Assembly: GCF_000190595.1 (NCBI RefSeq)
Contig: NC_015167.1
Location: 384,501-448,500 of the forward strand
Reading direction: 5' to 3'
Source: Cellulophaga lytica DSM 7489
GTDB taxonomy: Bacteria; Bacteroidota; Bacteroidia; Flavobacteriales; Flavobacteriaceae
Length of the DNA: 64,000 bases
Numbering within the stretch: the stretch's first letter is position 1; every line of letters starts with the position of its first letter. A program made the position numbers and the translations under genes. Positions 7,622-15,793 of this stretch are shown piece after piece. The notes under the pieces are model-generated. The model was not told where the DNA came from. It made no database searches and was given only the letters and a program-made list of their open reading frames with translations.

Positions 7622-8701
7622 ATGAAAAAACTAAGCTACATAATTGTAATTTGTATTTTATTTATATCCTGTAAAGAAAAAAAATCTAATACCACCAATG
7701 ATAGTTTATTAAACACAACCAACACTACTGCTAATACACCTATTAAAGTTGCCTCTTTTAAAGGACAACAAGTTACTGGTGTTACGGTAAGTAACAAGGG
7801 GCGTATTTTTGTAAACTTTCCTAGATGGAGAAAAGGTGTTACTAATTCTGTAGTGGAAATTAGTGGAAACAACCACTCCCCTTTTCCAAACAAAGAATGG
7901 AATTCTTGGAAAATTGGAGATCCTGTTTCTCCTAACAAATTTGTAGGCGTACAATCTGTTGTTGCTTCTAATGATTTTTTATACGTTTTAGATACTAGAA
8001 GTCCACTTTTTCAAGAGGTTTTAGATGCGCCAAGAGTATTTGTGTTTAATATAAAAACCAAAAACTTAGAACACGCTTATATTTTAAATAATGTCACTTA
8101 TCACCCTAACTCCTATATTAATGATTTAAGAGTAGATCACAAAAAAAATAAAATATACTTTACAGACTCTGGCAATTCGGGCTTGGTAATTTTAGATTTA
8201 AAAACAGAAAAGTTTACCAGAGTTTTAGACAATCATTCTTCTACAAAAGCAGAAGTAGATTTTTTGACCTTTAACTCTAAAAAATGGACAAATACTGTAC
8301 ATTCTGATGGTATTGCATTAGACACAAAAAATGATAAGTTATACTACCACGCACTTACTGGTTATAGTTTGTATAGCATACCAACTGCTGCTTTAACGTT
8401 AAAAGATAGTATTGCTTTAGAAAAAGAAGTCACTTTTGAAGCTAAAACTAGTGCTCCAGACGGAATGATTTTTGACAATAAAGGCTACCTGTACTATGCA
8501 GATTTAGAAAATGATAAAATTATGTACCGTAAACCAGATGGCAGCACATATATTTTACTAGAAGGATACGCTGTAAAATGGGCAGATACATTTAGTATTT
8601 ACAACAACTATTTATACTATACCAACTCTAGAATTAATGAAGTTAGTGCAGATATATCTGCAATGAATTTTACAGTTTATAAAATTAAACTACCTAAATA
8701 A
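7622..8701 (+). CDS. Major royal jelly protein/SMP-30-like lipoprotein
   Basis: A lipoprotein signal (residues 1-17, ending FISC with Cys17) shows that this 359-residue protein is membrane-anchored outside the cytoplasm. The body resembles the major royal jelly protein/yellow family, a six-bladed beta-propeller related to SMP-30 lactonases. Typical phrases are VQSVVASNDFLYVLDTR, INDLRVDHKKNKIYFTDSGNSGLVILDL, HSDGIALDTKNDKLYYHAL and APDGMIFDNKGYLYYADLE. A function as hydrolase or binding protein is unproven. It is encoded 3 bases after the DsbA-like gene and 6 bases before the HAD gene, so it is co-transcribed with both. Confidence 0.85.
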   Translation: MKKLSYIIVICILFISCKEKKSNTTNDSLLNTTNTTANTPIKVASFKGQQVTGVTVSNKGRIFVNFPRWRKGVTNSVVEISGNNHSPFPNKEWNSWKIGDPVSPNKFVGVQSVVASNDFLYVLDTRSPLFQEVLDAPRVFVFNIKTKNLEHAYILNNVTYHPNSYINDLRVDHKKNKIYFTDSGNSGLVILDLKTEKFTRVLDNHSSTKAEVDFLTFNSKKWTNTVHSDGIALDTKNDKLYYHALTGYSLYSIPTAALTLKDSIALEKEVTFEAKTSAPDGMIFDNKGYLYYADLENDKIMYRKPDGSTYILLEGYAVKWADTFSIYNNYLYYTNSRINEVSADISAMNFTVYKIKLPK

Positions 8702-8707
8702 AAAAAT

Positions 8708-9376
8708 ATGAAATATACCTTAGCTTTTGATGTATATGGTACACTAATAAATACCTCTTCTGTACTTGTATCTTTAGAAAAACTATTAGGGAAAGATACC
8801 GCTAAACCATTTATGGATACTTGGCGAGATAAGCAATTAGAGTATTCATTTAGAAGAGGTTTAATGGATAAGTACACAGATTTTTCAATATGCACAGACA
8901 ATGCCTTAAATTTTGCTTGCAAAAAGTTTAATGTTACTTTAAGCTGTGAACAAAAAGAGGCTCTTTTAAATGAATATACTGTGCTACCTGCCTTTGATGA
9001 TGTTAAAGATGCATTGGAAGATTTAAAAACTGCAGGACACAGGTTATTTGCTTTTTCTAACGGCAGTAAAGAAGCCGTTACTAAACTGCTTAAAACAGCT
9101 AGTATTTTTAATTATTTTGAAGACGTAATTAGTGTTGAAAATGTAAAAATGTTTAAACCTAGTCCTATTGTATATGACTATTTTTTAGAAAGTACTAATG
9201 CTAAAAAAGAAGAAAGCTGGTTAATATCTAGTAATAATTTTGATGTTATTGGTTCTAAAATGTTTGGTATGCACTCTGCTTGGGTACAACGTACACCAGA
9301 TGCTATTATGGATCCTTGGGGAATAGAACCTACTACTACAATACACAACTTAACAGAATTAGTTAAAAATTTATAG
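8708..9376 (+). CDS. Haloacid dehalogenase type II-like hydrolase
   Basis: The 222-residue protein has the ordered HAD motifs: nucleophile in FDVYGTL (Asp8), FSNGS as motif II, Lys in FKPSPIVYDY as motif III, and SSNNFDVIGSKMFGMHSAWV as the motif IV region. The motifs SNG and SSNNFD are typical of L-2-haloacid dehalogenases rather than phosphatases, whose motif I is DxDxT. It would hydrolyse a carbon-halogen bond of a 2-haloacid, although related substrates are possible. It is the last gene of the EthD-DsbA-MRJP operon; no terminator hairpin is obvious after it. Confidence 0.85.
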   Translation: MKYTLAFDVYGTLINTSSVLVSLEKLLGKDTAKPFMDTWRDKQLEYSFRRGLMDKYTDFSICTDNALNFACKKFNVTLSCEQKEALLNEYTVLPAFDDVKDALEDLKTAGHRLFAFSNGSKEAVTKLLKTASIFNYFEDVISVENVKMFKPSPIVYDYFLESTNAKKEESWLISSNNFDVIGSKMFGMHSAWVQRTPDAIMDPWGIEPTTTIHNLTELVKNL

Positions 9377-9435
9377 TTTTTTTAGAACAAACTCATTAAA
9401 TTTTACTGTTATTTTACACCCTTATTTTTTTGGCT

Positions 9436-10200
9436 ATGATAAATAAAACAATTGGTATAGTAGGTGGTGTTGGTAGTTATGCAGGCATAGACTTAATTAA
9501 AAAGGTTTATGACCTTACAGAGGCAAAATCAGACCAAGAACATTTACCTGTTTCTATGTTATCTGTACCTCATAAAATAATAGATCGTACTAAATATTTA
9601 TTAGGAGAAACAGATGTTAATCCTGGTATAGCCATATCAGAAATTATAGCAACATTAATAGCTAGTGGTTCTAATATTATAGCAATTCCTTGTAACACTG
9701 CTCATGCTAAACCAATTTTTAATTTAATAGAAAAAAGCATACCAGAGTCTTGCATACTTGTTAACCTTATTGAAGAAGTTGGCTTATATATAGCTACAAA
9801 ACACCCAGAAATTACAAGGGTTGGAGTTTTAGGTACAACAGGTACTATTTTGGCAAAAGTATATCCAGATGTTTTGGCCAAGTATAATATAGAAGTTATT
9901 CAACCTTCAGAAGATATTCAAAATTTGTTTGTTCATCCTTCTATATATGATGCCAACTATGGTATTAAAGCTTTTTCTAACCCTGTTAATCAAAAAGCAA
10001 AAGAAAACCTTAGTATGGCAGCAACATACTTGTCTAGAAAAGGTGCGCAGGCTGTAATTTTAGGATGCACAGAAATTCCGCTTGCCATACAGTCTGAAAA
10101 AATAGAAGATAGTTTAATTATAGATGCTACAACAGTTTTAGCTAGTGCATTAATTAGGGAGTCTAAAAAAACTGAAGCTTCAAAAACAGCTATATATTAA
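9436..10200 (+). CDS. Aspartate/glutamate racemase family protein
   Basis: The protein begins INKTIGIVGGVGSYAGIDL, the start of the Asp/Glu racemase fold. It carries the two catalytic cysteine boxes IPCNTAHA and LGCTEIPL that remove and return the alpha proton without a cofactor. A TTG at 9430 is in frame, but ATG 9436 gives the normal family N-terminus and 254 residues. It would interconvert L- and D-aspartate or a similar amino acid, for the peptidoglycan pool or amino-acid metabolism. It is separated from the HAD gene by about 60 bases and is probably transcribed alone. Confidence 0.85.
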   Translation: MINKTIGIVGGVGSYAGIDLIKKVYDLTEAKSDQEHLPVSMLSVPHKIIDRTKYLLGETDVNPGIAISEIIATLIASGSNIIAIPCNTAHAKPIFNLIEKSIPESCILVNLIEEVGLYIATKHPEITRVGVLGTTGTILAKVYPDVLAKYNIEVIQPSEDIQNLFVHPSIYDANYGIKAFSNPVNQKAKENLSMAATYLSRKGAQAVILGCTEIPLAIQSEKIEDSLIIDATTVLASALIRESKKTEASKTAIY

Positions 10201-10271
10201 GTGTTTAAAACCTAATAATTAATTGCATTTTAATTAACATTAAGGGCAAAATAGCTAAAAAACAATTAGCC

Positions 10272-10279
10272 TATCTTTG
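10272..10279 (+). promoter_or_regulatory. -7 promoter element directly before the FUSC gene
   Basis: TATCTTTG fits TAnnTTTG and ends only six bases before the ATG at 10286. Transcription would begin at or next to the start codon, giving a leaderless or nearly leaderless mRNA. Confidence 0.5.
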
Positions 10280-10285
10280 CCAACA

Positions 10286-12544
10286 ATGCAAAAAAAAATT
10301 ACTACATATTTAAAAACTATAGAGCTCTTTTTAAAAGGGTCTAGCTTTTATAGAGGTATTGTACTTACAATATCTGTTGTTATACCTTTAGCTTTTTTTT
10401 ATTTAATAGGACAAATAGAGTATGCTCCTTCTATAGTTTTAGGTGCTTTTTTAAATGCACCAAGTGATGTTCCTGGTAGCCTAAAACGAAAAATAAATGG
10501 TATTTTAATTGGTATTGCATTAACCTTAATTGTAACTACTGTAATCCTTTTTACCAAACCAGTTTTTACCTTATTACTTATAGCCATTGCTATTTTAAGC
10601 TTTTTAATAGCTTTAATTTCTGCCTATGGGTTTAGAGCCTCTTTGGTTTCTTTCTCTGGCTTATTAGCTATTGTACTTGGCTTGGCTGTTAAAAAAACAG
10701 AGATTACAGAAATTTGGCAACATATAGGTTTACTAGGTGTTGGTGGCTTATGGTATTTGGTTGTTTCATTAGTCTCTGGATGGATTTCTCCTAAAAAAGA
10801 TGTAGACCAACTATTGTCTGACACCTCTGCGCTTACTGGAAAGTATTTAAAAATTAGAGCTAAAATTTTAACCAAACCTGCTAAAAGAGATAAGTTTTCT
10901 ACCAAAGCCTTGGTTATACAAACGCAAATAAGCGATAAACACGAAACACTAAGGGAATTACTATTAAAGGATCGTAAGCGTTCTGGTAGGTCTTTATCTA
11001 ATGAAAAAAGACTACTTATTTTTATTTCTCTGGTAGATATTTTTGAGCTCGCTTTAGCCAATAATTTAGATTATTCTAAAATAGATTCTCTTTTTGAGCT
11101 ACAAAAACACCATCTAAAATCGTTTAAAAAAATGAATAAAGTAATGGGTAACCACCTTATTGCTTTATCAGAATTATTACTTAAAAAAGGAGAATTACCA
11201 GATATTTCTTTACTCAATAAAACACTTAAAGAATGTAACAAATCTATTAATGCTTATATAGAAGAAGTAAAACTACCAAAAGCAAGAGATGGTGCTATTA
11301 CATTGCGCAACTTGCATGATTACCAAAAACAACTTTTAGCCGAAATTAAAGCTATTAGACGTGTTTTAAATAATTCAGAAAATGTATCAAAAGTTTTACT
11401 AAAAACACAAGAATCTAAACAGTTTTTAACGCTACAGGAATATAAGTTTAATATTCTTTTACAACACTTTAGCTTAAAATCGCCTATGCTTAGGCACGCA
11501 CTAAGGTTATCATTAGCTATTATTTTTGGGTTTGTAATTGGTAGTATTTTAGATATTAAAAATGCCTATTGGATTGTGCTTACCATAATAGTAATTATGA
11601 GACCTAATTATGGTTTAACCAAAGAGCGCTCTAAAAACCGTATTATAGGTACTATTATTGGCGCCGTAATTGCAACTATAATAGTACTTATTACACAAAA
11701 CACTATTGTTTATATGGTTTTGGCTGTACTATCTTTAACCTTTGCTTTTTCATTAATACAGCAAAGTTACAAAGCTGGCGCTGCTTTTATTACTCTTAAT
11801 ATTGTTTTTGTATATGCATTATTAGATCCTAATGCTTTTTCTGTAATTCAGTATAGGGTAATAGATACCGTTATTGGTGCAGGTATAGCAGTATTTGCTA
11901 ACTATATTATTTTTCCTAGTTGGGAGTATAAAAATTTAGATACTGTTATATTAAAAGTTATCCTTAGTAATAGAGATTATTTGGAAGCCACTAAAAAACT
12001 CTATCATGATAAAGAACACAATTCTTTAGAATATAAAGTTTATAGAAAAGAAGCCTTTTTAGCAATGAGCAATTTAAATGCGGCTTTTCAACGATTAACT
12101 CAAGACCCAAAATCTAAACAAAAACAATCTGTTTTAATTTATGATATTGTTACCTTAAACCACACAATGTTATCTGCAATAGCATCTATAGGCAGCTATA
12201 TTTTAAACCATAAAACTACTCCTGCATCTAAAGAGTTTGATATTATTGTGTTTAGCATTAATAACTCTTTAAAAAACTCTGCATTAACTTTAGAGCAGGT
12301 GAATTTTACTGCAGATGAAGAAGAACATCATGTAAACAAAGCGCAACAAAAACTATTAAAAGATTTTGACGCTTTAGCATTGGCCAGAGATAAAGATATT
12401 GAGGCAGGTAAAACAGAAATTGATGAAGATACTTTGCTAAATTTACAAGAATCTCACCTAATATCTAACCAATTAGTGTGGCTTAAAACCTTATCAGAAA
12501 ATCTAAGCAAGGTAACAGCTAAATATACAGACGTTTTTAAATAG
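10286..12544 (+). CDS. FUSC-family inner-membrane protein (YccS-like)
   Basis: The 752-residue protein has two clusters of membrane helices, at about residues 20-170 and 405-530, separated and followed by long cytoplasmic helical regions. This is the repeat architecture of the fusaric acid resistance/YccS-YhfK family. The second cluster contains AYWIVLTIIVIMRPNYG and RSKNRIIGTIIGAVIATI, family landmarks. Members export aromatic acids or other organic anions, but the substrate here is unknown. An in-frame TTG at 10277 lies inside the -7 box, so ATG 10286 is the start. Monocistronic. Confidence 0.85.
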   Translation: MQKKITTYLKTIELFLKGSSFYRGIVLTISVVIPLAFFYLIGQIEYAPSIVLGAFLNAPSDVPGSLKRKINGILIGIALTLIVTTVILFTKPVFTLLLIAIAILSFLIALISAYGFRASLVSFSGLLAIVLGLAVKKTEITEIWQHIGLLGVGGLWYLVVSLVSGWISPKKDVDQLLSDTSALTGKYLKIRAKILTKPAKRDKFSTKALVIQTQISDKHETLRELLLKDRKRSGRSLSNEKRLLIFISLVDIFELALANNLDYSKIDSLFELQKHHLKSFKKMNKVMGNHLIALSELLLKKGELPDISLLNKTLKECNKSINAYIEEVKLPKARDGAITLRNLHDYQKQLLAEIKAIRRVLNNSENVSKVLLKTQESKQFLTLQEYKFNILLQHFSLKSPMLRHALRLSLAIIFGFVIGSILDIKNAYWIVLTIIVIMRPNYGLTKERSKNRIIGTIIGAVIATIIVLITQNTIVYMVLAVLSLTFAFSLIQQSYKAGAAFITLNIVFVYALLDPNAFSVIQYRVIDTVIGAGIAVFANYIIFPSWEYKNLDTVILKVILSNRDYLEATKKLYHDKEHNSLEYKVYRKEAFLAMSNLNAAFQRLTQDPKSKQKQSVLIYDIVTLNHTMLSAIASIGSYILNHKTTPASKEFDIIVFSINNSLKNSALTLEQVNFTADEEEHHVNKAQQKLLKDFDALALARDKDIEAGKTEIDEDTLLNLQESHLISNQLVWLKTLSENLSKVTAKYTDVFK

Positions 12545-12595
12545 TGATTTTAATTTGCTATTTTTAAATAAATTACAATCACAAAACATTGATAT

Positions 12596-13486
12596 ATGAA
12601 AAAAATTGTTTTCAGTATATGCTGCGTTATACTATTCTCTAATGCTATTTTGGCGCAAGAAAATAATGAGTTAAAAAAATTGCTTTGGGAGAACGTAGAA
12701 AGCTGTTTTTCAAATTTTAATGACTTAGATGAAAAAGATAAAAATAATTTAGAAATTATAGAGGATACCAAAAATAGATATCTAGAAGTTTGCGGTACAT
12801 ACCCTACTTGTGGTTGTTATTGTAGTGCAAAAGTTGCTGCTTACAAAGATGATAAAAACAACTATACTTTACTACAAACTAATGAAAATGATTGCAGTTG
12901 GACCAAAAATGTAAAAATAAACCAGGAGTTAAATGAAGTATTACCAAAAGGTTTTGGCTTTAATTCTTTTTCATCAACACAAATAATTCCTTTTTTAAAA
13001 AACCCTGCTTTTTACCTTAATTTTACTATTCCTATTAAGGGCACAGATACTAAAGTAACTCCAGAGCTTATTCCTTTTGGGTTAAACGCCAAACAAAAAA
13101 GCGCTTGGGTATATAGCTACAGCCAAAACAAAGCAGAACCAAAATCTATATCTGACATAAAAAAAATTGTAACTGGTATTGAAAATAATGAAACTATAAC
13201 TTATTTAATTTCTGGAGCTATAGATAGTATTTCTCCAAAGGATTTAAAGGTTATTAAAACTAGCATTACTAATAAAGTTTTTAGTAGTACTAAGGAGTTG
13301 TCTGCTATTTTTACCGAGCTAAAAAATATTTACAACACTTATTTAACTATAGAACATAGCTACATAATTTTAGGATGGAACAAAGAAAAGGGTTCCTTTT
13401 TTATAAAAGAAAAAGGCGATAAACCAAAAGCTATTAATTTTAAAAATTTTCTACTTCACGCAAATTATTGGGAACCTATTTGTTAA
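12596..13486 (+). CDS. Exported hypothetical protein
   Basis: A classic signal peptide (residues 1-20, ending in LAQ) precedes 275 residues without a recognisable domain. A short cysteine cluster, CGTYPTCGCYC at about residues 65-75, may bind metal or form disulfides. The rest is rich in Asn/Lys and has alternating beta-like segments. A periplasmic or surface location is expected. Neighbours (FUSC transporter, ArsR regulator) do not indicate a role. Start: the first ATG, with the signal peptide confirming the frame. Confidence 0.65.
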   Translation: MKKIVFSICCVILFSNAILAQENNELKKLLWENVESCFSNFNDLDEKDKNNLEIIEDTKNRYLEVCGTYPTCGCYCSAKVAAYKDDKNNYTLLQTNENDCSWTKNVKINQELNEVLPKGFGFNSFSSTQIIPFLKNPAFYLNFTIPIKGTDTKVTPELIPFGLNAKQKSAWVYSYSQNKAEPKSISDIKKIVTGIENNETITYLISGAIDSISPKDLKVIKTSITNKVFSSTKELSAIFTELKNIYNTYLTIEHSYIILGWNKEKGSFFIKEKGDKPKAINFKNFLLHANYWEPIC

Positions 13487-13516
13487 ATTATAAGTTAATA
13501 TGATTTTTACGTTTTT

Positions 13517-13543
13517 ATATATCTAGAATTATAGATATATTTG
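13517..13543 (+). promoter_or_regulatory. ArsR operator overlapping the -7 box
   Basis: ATATATCTA and TAGATATAT form a perfect inverted repeat with a six-base spacer (13517-13540). It overlaps the -7 element TATATTTG (13536-13543). The ATG at 13548 is four bases further on, so the transcript would be nearly leaderless and autorepressed. Confidence 0.55.
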
Positions 13544-13547
13544 AAGT

Positions 13548-13850
13548 ATGAATATTAAATTAGCAACAGAAATAGGAAAATGTTTATCTAACCAAACCAG
13601 AGTTCAAATTATGGAGTGGTTAAAAAAACCTGAAGCTAATTTTCCACCACACGAAACTTTAAAACATTTTAATGATGGAGTTTGTGTTACATATATTCAA
13701 GAAAAATCTGGACTTTCTCAATCTACCATTTCTACCTATTTAACTAATATGGAAAAATGCGGATTGCTTGTGGTTACCAAACACGGAAAATGGTCTTATT
13801 TTAAACGAAACGAAAAAATTATTAAAGAGTATACTAGTTTTATAAGTTAG
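13548..13850 (+). CDS. ArsR-family transcriptional regulator
   Basis: The 100-residue winged-helix protein has the ArsR pattern LSNQTRVQIMEWLKKPE..., recognition helix GLSQSTISTYLTNMEKCGLL, and wing VTKHGKWSYFKRN. The usual metal-binding ELCVCDL motif is absent, although VCVTYIQEKSGL retains one Cys in that region, so the signal is probably not arsenite. A palindrome overlaps its promoter, and a half-similar site (13870-13883) lies before the next gene, a small membrane protein. This suggests joint control. The homologues known to me are of the transcriptional-repressor type that dissociates on binding an inducer. Confidence 0.88.
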   Translation: MNIKLATEIGKCLSNQTRVQIMEWLKKPEANFPPHETLKHFNDGVCVTYIQEKSGLSQSTISTYLTNMEKCGLLVVTKHGKWSYFKRNEKIIKEYTSFIS

Positions 13851-13893
13851 TATTTTTTTTACTTTATATATAGACATATTTAGATGTAACAAT

Positions 13894-14142
13894 ATGAAAA
13901 CACTTATTGATATTTTGGGTTGGTCTGGATCTGCTTTTATTATAATAGCATATGGCTTTACACTTATTGAAAACAAAAAGTTTTTAAATTACGGTAAATA
14001 CCTTAACCTAATTGGCGGACTATTTATTGCCATAAATTGCTATTATTACAATGCTATTCCGCCTTTTGTAACCAATTTATTGTGGAGTATAATTGCCACA
14101 TTAACCATTTATAAAAACCGAAATAGAAGAAAAACCATTTAA
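13894..14142 (+). CDS. Small membrane protein, CBU_0592-like
   Basis: The 82-residue protein has about three hydrophobic segments (residues 5-24, 33-50, 55-72), with a pattern like the CBU_0592 family: WSGSAFIIIAYGFTL, then YLNLIGGLFIAINCYYYNAIPPFVTNLLW. The function of this family is unknown. Its ATG is 43 bases after the ArsR stop. The upstream sequence repeats part of the ArsR operator (TATAGAyATATTT), so it may be that regulator's target. Inner membrane. Confidence 0.75.
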   Translation: MKTLIDILGWSGSAFIIIAYGFTLIENKKFLNYGKYLNLIGGLFIAINCYYYNAIPPFVTNLLWSIIATLTIYKNRNRRKTI

Positions 14143-14174
14143 AACTTATACGTTTAACTATAAAATATATTGAT

Positions 14175-14777
14175 ATGAAAATTTTAATTATTGGTGGTAA
14201 TGGTACCATAGGAAAAAAAGTAACAGCCCACTTTAAAAATGAAGCTGAAGTACTTGTTGCAGGAAGAACAAGTGGAGATCTAACAGTAGACATAGCAGAT
14301 AGCACATCTATAAAAAAAATGTTTGCTAAAACTGGTAAACTCAATGCAATTATATCTATTGCCGGCGAAGCCAAATGGGACACTTTTAATAATTTAACTG
14401 AAGAAGACTACCATATAGGCCTAAATAGTAAATTAATGGGACAAGTAAACCTGGTACGTATTGGCAAGGATTATTTAACCACAAATGGATCTATAACTTT
14501 AACTACTGGTATTTTAGCAGATGATCCTGTAGCTAAAACTACTAGTGCTGCAATGGTTAATGGGGCTATACATAGTTTTGTTATGGCCGTTGCATTAGAA
14601 ATAGAAAACGGAATAAGAGTTAATGCCGTGTCTGCTAATGTTGTAGAGGATGCATATGAAAAGTATAAAGATTTTTTTCCAGGAAATATGCCAATATCAA
14701 TGAACAGGCTTATTGGCGCTTATGTTAGAAGCGTAAAAGGCAAACGCAACGGAGAAATAATAAGATTATATAATTAA
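14175..14777 (+). CDS. Short-chain dehydrogenase-like protein without the catalytic Tyr-Lys
   Basis: The 200-residue protein starts with a Rossmann GGNGTIG motif at residues 7-13 (IIGGNGTIGKKV) and is related to short-chain dehydrogenases. It has IISIAGEAKW where NNAG is usual. In place of the YxxxK active site it has AAMVNGAIHSF (residues about 133-143), so the catalytic Tyr and Lys are missing. This occurs in a subfamily of short SDRs, and the protein may bind NADP as a sensor or work by another mechanism. It lies 32 bases after the CBU_0592-like gene and may be co-transcribed with it. No close operon partner explains its role. Confidence 0.78.
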   Translation: MKILIIGGNGTIGKKVTAHFKNEAEVLVAGRTSGDLTVDIADSTSIKKMFAKTGKLNAIISIAGEAKWDTFNNLTEEDYHIGLNSKLMGQVNLVRIGKDYLTTNGSITLTTGILADDPVAKTTSAAMVNGAIHSFVMAVALEIENGIRVNAVSANVVEDAYEKYKDFFPGNMPISMNRLIGAYVRSVKGKRNGEIIRLYN

Positions 14778-14821
14778 GGTTAAAAAAAAATTAAATACGC
14801 TTAAAAACTCGGGGCTTTTAC

Positions 14822-14829
14822 TACTTTTG
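14822..14829 (+). promoter_or_regulatory. -7 promoter element of the DUF4197 gene
   Basis: TACTTTTG fits TAnnTTTG and overlaps an in-frame TTG at 14827, excluding that start. The expected RNA begins about 36 bases before ATG 14872. Confidence 0.5.
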
Positions 14830-14871
14830 CAGTACCTAATAAGGTATTTTATAAACACAAACCATTACATT

Positions 14872-15576
14872 ATGAAAAAATTACTATTGGTAATTGTTTT
14901 ATTTAACTTAGTTAGTTGTGCAGAGTTGCAACAAGTAGTAAATCAATTACCGCAAAGTGGTGCCGTTTTAAGCAACCAAGAAATTGCAAATGGCTTAACC
15001 GCAGCACTTAACCAAGGCGTACAAAAACAAGTTAGCAAACTTACCCTAAAAGATGGCTATTATAAAAATGAACTGGTAAAAATATTACTACCAGAAGAAT
15101 TACAGAAAGTAGACAACACTTTACGTAAAATTGGGTTAGGCAACTTAGCAGATGAAGGTTTAAAAGCTATTAACAGAGCTGCAGAAGATGCTGTTGGTGA
15201 GGCTACTCCTATTTTTGTTAATGCTATAACAAATATGAGTTTTACAGATGCTAAAAATATTTTAGTTGGTGCAGATAATGCCGCTACACAATATTTAACT
15301 GCAAATACAGAAACTGCACTATACAATAAATTTAATCCTGTAATTAAAAACTCTTTTTCTAAAGTTGGTGCAGATAAAATTTGGACACAATTAATTACTA
15401 AATACAACAACATACCATTGGTACAACCTGTAAATCCAGATTTAACAGATTACGTTACACAACAGGCTTTAGAAGGTGTTTTTACAATGATTGCTGTTGA
15501 AGAAAAAGAAATAAGAAACAAGGTATCTTCTAGGTCTACAGATCTTCTTAAAAAAGTATTTGCCCTACAAGATTAA
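14872..15576 (+). CDS. DUF4197 lipoprotein
   Basis: With the start at ATG 14872 the protein has a lipoprotein signal (MKKLLLVIVLFNLVSC, Cys16), which an upstream TTG start would hide. The remaining 219 residues match DUF4197. They include IANGLTAALNQGVQKQVSKL, ILLPEELQKVDNTLRKIGLG and ITNMSFTDAKNILVGADNAATQYL, ending VAVEEKEIRNK-like. The function of this helical family, found in the periplasm of many proteobacteria and Bacteroidota, is unknown. It is monocistronic, with its own promoter. Confidence 0.88.
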   Translation: MKKLLLVIVLFNLVSCAELQQVVNQLPQSGAVLSNQEIANGLTAALNQGVQKQVSKLTLKDGYYKNELVKILLPEELQKVDNTLRKIGLGNLADEGLKAINRAAEDAVGEATPIFVNAITNMSFTDAKNILVGADNAATQYLTANTETALYNKFNPVIKNSFSKVGADKIWTQLITKYNNIPLVQPVNPDLTDYVTQQALEGVFTMIAVEEKEIRNKVSSRSTDLLKKVFALQD

Positions 15577-15793
15577 AAATATTACTAATTTTTATTACAA
15601 TTTTACAATAATCTAAAAATAAGGACGTTATGTAAATATGAAACGCGTTATCTAACTTATTATTAATGTTTAGTTAACCGTGGATATTACAAAATTTTCG
15701 ATTTTTGTAAAAAAATTGAGTTAGTATTTTTTTGAGTTAGTTAGTTTAAAACCGGTGGGAGCACCGGTTTTTATTTTTTACAGTAGTTTGTAT
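15577..15793. other. Intergenic region between convergent genes
   Basis: No gene is visible here. TTACAAAA (15687-15694) and TTTTGTAA (15703-15710) form a weak hairpin. A stronger bidirectional terminator follows at 15748-15779. Confidence 0.5.
15748..15779. terminator. Bidirectional terminator
   Basis: AAAACCGGTG pairs perfectly with CACCGGTTTT around GGAG and is followed by a T-rich run. An A run on the left also allows it to end the minus-strand alpha/beta hydrolase transcript. Confidence 0.8.
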
